Source: Hyphomicrobiales bacterium (GTDB lineage: Bacteria; Pseudomonadota; Alphaproteobacteria; Rhizobiales; Beijerinckiaceae). Taken from it: 6,833 nt of DNA. The notes beneath the pieces were generated by a model. It was not told where the DNA came from. It was given only the letters and a program-made list of their open reading frames with translations, and did no database searches. Positions 3,901 to 6,833 of this stretch are shown here, in pieces (the first letter of the stretch is position 1; every line of letters starts with the position of its first letter). The position numbers and the translations under genes were made by a program. The DNA is taken from NCBI GenBank assembly GCA_003567055.1, contig PXAW01000114.1:1-6833 (forward strand), in the 5' to 3' direction.

Positions 3901-6672
3901 GCCGGCCAGCAGCTGGAGACGCGCGGACGCGAGATCACGGCCAATCTCGGCAACCGGATCGAGGAGCTCTCGACCCTGATCGACCGCTCCTCGGAAATGC
4001 TCGGCCAGGTCATCGATCAGCGCGGCCGCAACATGGTGGTCTCGCTCGGCGAGCGCATCGCGGCAGCGACCCAGAGCTTCAACGAGCAGTCGGACGGCCT
4101 CGCCCGCATGATCGAGGAGCGCAGCGAGACGCTCGTCGGCACGCTCGGCACCCGCGTCGATGAACTGCAGGCGATCTTCGACAAGGGCGGCGAGCGCATC
4201 GGCGCCAATCTCAATGCCCGTGGCGAGGCCATGGTCGCCATCCTCGAAGGCCGGATCTCGCGGATCGCGAGCCTGCTGGAGAATGGCGGCGAGAATCTCG
4301 GCAAGCTGCTCGACCAGCGCGGCGACGCCTTCGTGCAGGAGCTCGAGGGCCGCATCGCGCGCATCGACGCGCTGCTCGACGGTGGCGGCGAGCGCCTCAC
4401 GGCGACGCTGGATGCGCGCGGCGAGGAAGTCGTCGCCAAGCTCAATACCAGCCTCGGCCAGCTCGCCTATCTGCTGGAGAAGGGCGGCAATGCGCTCAGC
4501 AACAATCTCGACCAGCGTGGTCAGGCCCTGATCGCCGATATCGAGACGACGGTCGGCAATCTCGCCAATCTGATCGAGCGCAGCGGCGGTGAGCTCAGCG
4601 AGCGCATCGACACGCGCGGCGACGCGCTGGTGGGCAATCTCGGCGCCAAGGTCAGCCAGCTCGAGAGCCTGATCGACGTGCGCGGCGAAGGGCTCGTCCA
4701 TGCGCTGGGCGAGCGCAGCCAGGGGCTCGCCCGCGAAATCGCCGATGCCGGCGACAACGTCGTGCGCTCCCTCGAAATGCAGGGCGGCCGCCTGCTCGAC
4801 ACGCTGCGCGAGCGCAGCGCCGAGCTCCAGGACGTCTATGGACGCTCCAGCGAAGCGCTCAAGGGCGCCATCGACGAGGGCGCACAGCAGGCGATCGATG
4901 CGCTGGTCGCGACCAACGAACGCATTCGCGGCGAACTCGGCAGCGTGCTCGTGCGTCTGCACGACGCCAACCGCGTGCTCGACGAGGTCGCCCGCCGCGC
5001 CGGCGGCAATCTCGGCGAGGTGGAGACCAACCTCTCCGCCCGTGTCACCGAGATTTCCGGCCTGCTCGGGGAAGTCGCCGAACAGACCAACGCGGCCACC
5101 GGGCGGATCGCCGAACAGGCGCAGGCCCTGCGCTCGATTTCTTCCGGCGCTCTCTACGAGGCCGGCGAGCTCGCCAAGACGCTCGATGCGCGCGGTGAAT
5201 CCGCCGCCGAGAGCGCGCAGCGCCAGGTCTCGGCGCTCGGCGAGGCGACGCGGATGCTCGAGCAGCTCGAACAGCGCATGGGCGCCGGTCTGCACGGGCG
5301 CAGCGAAGCGCTCGAAGGCCTGCTTGCGCGGGTCGAGGAGCGCGCCGGCGAGATGGAGAAGGTCAGCCGGCAGTTCACCGGGCTGATCGAAGGCTCGCTC
5401 ACCGAGGCCGAAAGCAAGGCCAGGCAGATCGGCGGCGTCCTCGCCGACAGTGCCCAGGCCAGCAGCGATGCGATCACGAAGCAGTTCACCGAGATCCGTC
5501 AGGCGACGGATGGCGAGCGCGCCCGCACCAGCGCGGCAATCCGCTCGGCCTATGAGGATGTCGCGCGCGACATGCAGGGGGCGCTCGAAGGCACCGCCGA
5601 GCGCTTCCGTGAGGCGACGGACGAATTGCGGGCGATGACGTCGCAGATCCAGCGCGAGCTGGAGACGACGCGCAACGAACTCAAGCGCAGCCTCGCGGAA
5701 CTGCCCAAGGATACGGAGGAAACCACGACCAGCATGCGGCGCGTCGTCGCCGACCAGATCAAGGCGCTCAACGAGCTCTCCTCGCTGGTCAGCCGCTCGG
5801 GCAAGGCGGTGGACGTGGCCCAGACCGACGCCGCGCGTCTCGCGACGCAGAGCGCCCAGGCTGCCCAGACCGGTCAGGCCGTGCGCATGACGGGGACGTC
5901 GGGCCCGGCGCCGGGCACCACCACGAGCGCGGCGTCGCAGAGCGCGATGGCCGCCGTGGCGGAGGCGGTCGCGCGTCCCGCACATTCCGCACCGCAGCCC
6001 GCAGCACCGCCGCCGCAGGCACGCGCGGCAGAGCCGGCACCGCAACCCGCTCCGCAGCCGGCGGCACCAGCCCCGGCGCCTGCCCAGGCCCCCGCTTCCG
6101 CCGCGCCGCAATTGCGTGGAACCGATACGCAAGCACCGCGATCCGGCACGGCCCGTCAGGGCAGCGACAATGGCGGCTGGCTCTCGGACCTGCTGCTGCG
6201 TGCCTCGCGCGACGACGACGATGCGCCCTCGGCGAAGGTCGACCCGGCTCCGGCTCCGGCGGCGGCGCCTCAGCAGCGCGCGGAACCGCCGCGTGGTGAA
6301 TCCGGCAACGCGCGCAATTCCGGTGCCACCGCACTCGATTCGCTCAACGCGATCTCGGTCGATATCGCCCGGATGGTCGAGCACAGCGCCGTCGTATCCG
6401 CCTGGGATCGGTTCAATCGCGGCGAGAACGGCGTGTTCGACCGCAACATCTACACCGCCCAGGGCCGGGAGACATTCGAGGAGATCCGCCGCAAATACGG
6501 GCGCGACGCGGAGTTCCGCCAGACGGTCGATCGTTATGTCGAGGAGTTCGAGCGCCTGCTGCGTGAGGTCGCCCGCGATGATCGCGACCAGATCCTGACG
6601 CGCACCTATCTCGTCTCCGAGACGGGCAAGGTCTATACAATGCTGGCCCATGCCAGCGGACGGCTCGGCTGA
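910..6672 (+). CDS. rgsE: Giant growth-pole ring protein (GPR/RgsE family), apolipoprotein-like hendecad-repeat membrane scaffold
   Basis: The gene encodes 1920 residues from ATG 910 to TGA 6670-6672. In order: a charged, disordered N-terminus (1-130) ending in the segment NDDRQSIGMLMQALQVRPSR; two hydrophobic segments (about 148-166 and 182-204); a proline-free helical region (227-1598) whose core, 300-1344, is 95 uninterrupted 11-residue repeats with hydrophobic residues at positions 6 and 10; an irregular coiled coil (1345-1598); a Pro/Ala-rich disordered linker (about 1654-1805) with an embedded motif GGWLSDLLLRASRDDDD; and a predicted globular C-terminal domain (1806-1920) ending KVYTMLAHASGRLG. 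I saw no cysteine. With two membrane spans, both ends should be cytoplasmic. This architecture matches GPR of Agrobacterium tumefaciens (about 2100 residues, a ring at the growth pole needed for polar growth and rod shape) and RgsE of Sinorhizobium meliloti; the identity is from recall of family architecture, not alignment. The annotation 'kinesin-like' or 'apolipoprotein A1/A4/E' given to such proteins reflects only helical composition; there is no motor P-loop. Alternative: an unrelated long coiled-coil protein. Confidence 0.82.
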   Translation: MATEKKLKDPAEAALSAVEQALNLGPEDAAEKKSGRDGADSSPGASSAKDKDEAGADEAAPVSATETVRASKDAPKEPRLPAIEEDELTRRFDRTALDEELSARRAEGERQAGVVSPDRSRVANDDRQSIGMLMQALQVRPSRMPYGYAAAASLAWIGALVGLAGLDGGLGAMIAGWGAAQTAIAGAVMLVPTIFFFTAAVLAIRSQEMKLVARSMGEVAMRLAEPESFSTDAVLTVSQAVRREVAAVGDGIERALARAGELETLVRSEISTLERAYSDNEIRIRSLVDELIAQREAIVANAERVRGAISGSHETFAQDLDKASQRIVEAISATGDRVSGSIESRGEHITTALGRAGEQVVDDMASRGEELVQRLGGVTDEVRSGISKAGEELAAAITARADEFRASLEETSGALSGKILESAESVTRSLAETGDQVNRSFADQGEKLRSNLENTASKLEESFAARGSEINERLEATGHGIAEELGTRGTRMREEISAGLREIGEDLGKRGDEVVARLAEKSTEAVARLDEASQRMEAGISRSGEEFNRNLDEHTEKTREKLADTGKSVALAIAGQGTRINDALRQSGETVSGLVGEKAGQIEKLLGDRLAGFEAIIVERGGKLEQDLGERTRQIEESLDSRTAALTEALTARSRDLETTIDARTEALTGKLGERTQQIEQSLDTRTAALTEALTERTRTLETTIDARSEALTGAIGTRTEAFEQAVNSGSEKLSGVIGDNLARIETALLRDGGALVDKFSRDVEAMSGVISGRFSEIDRVINIEGKALADTLGDRTRDAADMIENRLRELEDRATQRGTEITTRFDDIVGKVDATLGARATALNEALVVRTGEMARVLAEGGRDVSQALEKRVDEIGEIVTARSAAIADTLSAKADEIEAKLGSRSGEIVQALDTSVNRLEGDVLARLETAAGSIGERSTSLENLLGSRVDDIVTLFETRGQEIAQAIGGSTESLASILDEKTRTLSDTLDSHGRDAGQQLETRGREITANLGNRIEELSTLIDRSSEMLGQVIDQRGRNMVVSLGERIAAATQSFNEQSDGLARMIEERSETLVGTLGTRVDELQAIFDKGGERIGANLNARGEAMVAILEGRISRIASLLENGGENLGKLLDQRGDAFVQELEGRIARIDALLDGGGERLTATLDARGEEVVAKLNTSLGQLAYLLEKGGNALSNNLDQRGQALIADIETTVGNLANLIERSGGELSERIDTRGDALVGNLGAKVSQLESLIDVRGEGLVHALGERSQGLAREIADAGDNVVRSLEMQGGRLLDTLRERSAELQDVYGRSSEALKGAIDEGAQQAIDALVATNERIRGELGSVLVRLHDANRVLDEVARRAGGNLGEVETNLSARVTEISGLLGEVAEQTNAATGRIAEQAQALRSISSGALYEAGELAKTLDARGESAAESAQRQVSALGEATRMLEQLEQRMGAGLHGRSEALEGLLARVEERAGEMEKVSRQFTGLIEGSLTEAESKARQIGGVLADSAQASSDAITKQFTEIRQATDGERARTSAAIRSAYEDVARDMQGALEGTAERFREATDELRAMTSQIQRELETTRNELKRSLAELPKDTEETTTSMRRVVADQIKALNELSSLVSRSGKAVDVAQTDAARLATQSAQAAQTGQAVRMTGTSGPAPGTTTSAASQSAMAAVAEAVARPAHSAPQPAAPPPQARAAEPAPQPAPQPAAPAPAPAQAPASAAPQLRGTDTQAPRSGTARQGSDNGGWLSDLLLRASRDDDDAPSAKVDPAPAPAAAPQQRAEPPRGESGNARNSGATALDSLNAISVDIARMVEHSAVVSAWDRFNRGENGVFDRNIYTAQGRETFEEIRRKYGRDAEFRQTVDRYVEEFERLLREVARDDRDQILTRTYLVSETGKVYTMLAHASGRLG
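2797..3060 (+). repeat. 132-bp tandem duplication (two copies of four hendecads)
   Basis: Copy 1 (2797-2928, residues 630-673) and copy 2 (2929-3060, residues 674-717) lie directly end to end. By hand count they match at 108 of 132 bases (about 82%) and 35 of 44 residues. Both begin ERT-x-QIE-x-SLD and contain RTAALTEALT followed later by LETTID. Other hendecads conserve only the repeat pattern, so this is the clearest relatively recent in-frame duplication in the gene and shows how the array could have grown by whole units. Confidence 0.85.
3919..4710 (+). repeat. 99-bp (33-residue) super-repeat, eight copies of a three-hendecad A-B-C unit
   Basis: Hendecads 65-88 (residues 1004-1267) follow a strict three-unit cycle. 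A-units usually start x-R-G (for example QRGDAFVQELE). B-units have I, V or L at position 3 in all eight copies (for example GRIARIDALLD). C-units have Gly or Ser at position 3, usually as GG or RSG/RSS (for example GGGERLTATLD). 792 bp = 8 x 99. The cycle is clean here and only partly visible in units 41-60, so it is a second level of organisation within the array. Confidence 0.75.
5977..6111 (+). repeat. Pro/Ala/Gln-rich low-complexity linker coding sequence
   Basis: Residues 1690-1734 are almost entirely Pro, Ala and Gln, with runs such as EPAPQPAPQPAAPAPAPAQA. A smaller similar patch follows at about 6244-6291 (PAPAPAAAPQQRAEPP). Together they make a flexible, probably extended cytoplasmic linker between the helical rod and the C-terminal domain. 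Similar Pro/Ala linkers are common in bacterial polar scaffold and secretion proteins. Confidence 0.85.
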
Positions 6673-6729
6673 AGCCGGGCCGCACCGCCACCGGCCCTCC
6701 CCCGACGGTCGCGGCAAGGATGAATACCG

Positions 6730-6769
6730 ATACGGCGCCCCGCGTAAGTAGGGCGCCGTATGGTGTGTT
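6730..6769 (+). terminator. Likely intrinsic terminator of the giant gene
   Basis: ATACGGCGCCC (6730-6740) and GGGCGCCGTAT (6751-6761) form a perfect 11-bp stem around a 10-nt loop. It begins 58 nt after the stop codon and is followed by GGTGTGTTT, a weak T-rich tail. On the minus strand the stem is followed by CGGTATTCA, so the plus-strand direction fits better. A second, weaker 6-bp stem, GGGCCG (6677-6682) with CGGCCC (6692-6697), lies just after the stop codon. Confidence 0.65.
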
Positions 6770-6833
6770 TGCGGGTTTATCGTAACAATAACACGATTCG
6801 CGCAGCAACCGCCTTCGGCGCGCCGGAACCGGC
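6770..6833. other. Right-edge non-coding sequence, no gene supported
   Basis: After the terminator there is a short AT-rich stretch (about 6775-6797) and then a GC-rich edge with small inverted repeats: CGCC-TTC-GGCG at 6810-6820, and GCCGG-AA-CCGGC at 6822-6833. One minus-strand frame is open from the right edge to a TAA at 6779-6777, giving 18 codons that could be the tail of a convergent gene. It uses two rare TTA leucine codons and cannot be supported from this window. Confidence 0.4.

Larger units (their letters stand above)
1807..4941 (+). repeat. 95 consecutive, perfectly phased 33-bp coding repeats (hendecads)
   Basis: These 3135 bp equal exactly 95 x 33 and encode residues 300-1344 as 95 back-to-back 11-residue units, from ANAERVRGAIS to ATNERIRGELG. 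I split the translation by hand and found no unit of another length. Position 10 is L/I/V/F/M in 93 of 95 units (exceptions Ala and Tyr) and position 6 in 88 of 95. Position 2 is Arg in about 46 and position 3 is Gly in about 37. The consensus is roughly x-R-[GST]-x-x-L-x-x-x-[LI]-[GDE]. No unit contains proline. Most units are diverged at the DNA level, so selection rather than recent amplification keeps the register. An 11/3 helical periodicity is that of apolipoprotein, perilipin and synuclein 11-mers and of right-handed hendecad coiled coils. Confidence 0.95.

Noticed and set aside
1807..4941. CRISPR array or non-coding satellite reading of the 33-bp periodicity
   Set aside because: The units are diverged at the DNA level, contiguous without spacers, and conserved as protein pattern in one open frame. 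It is a coding repeat.
910..6672. Kinesin or motor-protein identity for the giant gene
   Set aside because: No Walker A/P-loop or kinesin motor motif is present in the non-repeat regions. Such labels come from coiled-coil composition matches.
910..6672. Methyl-accepting chemotaxis receptor identity (two membrane segments followed by long helices)
   Set aside because: There is no periplasmic sensor domain between the spans, no HAMP domain and no conserved MCP hairpin tip, and the periodicity is 11 rather than 7 residues.
2830..6717. A 1295-codon open frame on the minus strand opposite the giant gene
   Set aside because: It is codon-aligned with the sense gene, so it stays open simply because the sense strand avoids TTA, CTA and TCA codons; it stops exactly at a sense TCA (2830-2832). 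Its translation is a low-complexity mirror of the hendecads with no independent domain, and its start lies in the terminator region.
6777..6833. Tail of a convergent minus-strand gene at the right edge
   Set aside because: Only 18 codons are visible before TAA, including two rare TTA codons, with no recognisable family sequence. It cannot be told from chance.

Overview
The window is GC-rich chromosomal DNA with strong G/C third-position codon bias, and it looks alphaproteobacterial. The gene content points to the order Hyphomicrobiales (Rhizobiales), the polar-growing alphaproteobacteria. The main reason is that one 5.76-kb gene fills most of the window, and its architecture matches the giant Growth Pole Ring protein of Agrobacterium (GPR), called RgsE in Sinorhizobium. 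I cannot name the genus from the sequence.

Layout from left to right. Positions 1-62 (minus strand) hold the first 20 codons of a [2Fe-2S] ferredoxin gene that runs off the left edge. Positions 63-201 are a non-coding gap with GC-rich inverted repeats that could form alternative hairpins. Positions 202-564 (minus) encode a 120-residue stand-alone histidine phosphotransfer (HPt) protein with a clear phospho-acceptor motif. Positions 565-909 are a 345-bp divergent intergenic region with an AT-rich core; it should hold the promoters of both the HPt gene and the giant gene. Positions 910-6672 (plus) encode the 1920-residue GPR/RgsE-like protein. A perfect 11-bp stem-loop at 6730-6761 is its likely terminator, and no further gene can be supported to the right edge.

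The giant protein has five parts in order: a charged disordered N-terminus, two closely spaced membrane segments (about residues 148-204), a proline-free helical rod of about 1370 residues, a Pro/Ala-rich linker, and a compact C-terminal domain of about 115 residues. The core of the rod (residues 300-1344) is exactly 95 consecutive 11-residue repeats with no insertion or deletion: 3135 bp = 95 x 33. Within it are a higher-order 33-residue (three-hendecad) register and one recent-looking 132-bp tandem duplication.

Functional reading: the giant protein is probably an inner-membrane-anchored scaffold organising the growth pole. The divergent HPt gene is a phosphorelay intermediate of unknown partners, and a link between it and polar growth is a hypothesis based only on adjacency. 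The ferredoxin is a redox protein with no evident connection to the other two.
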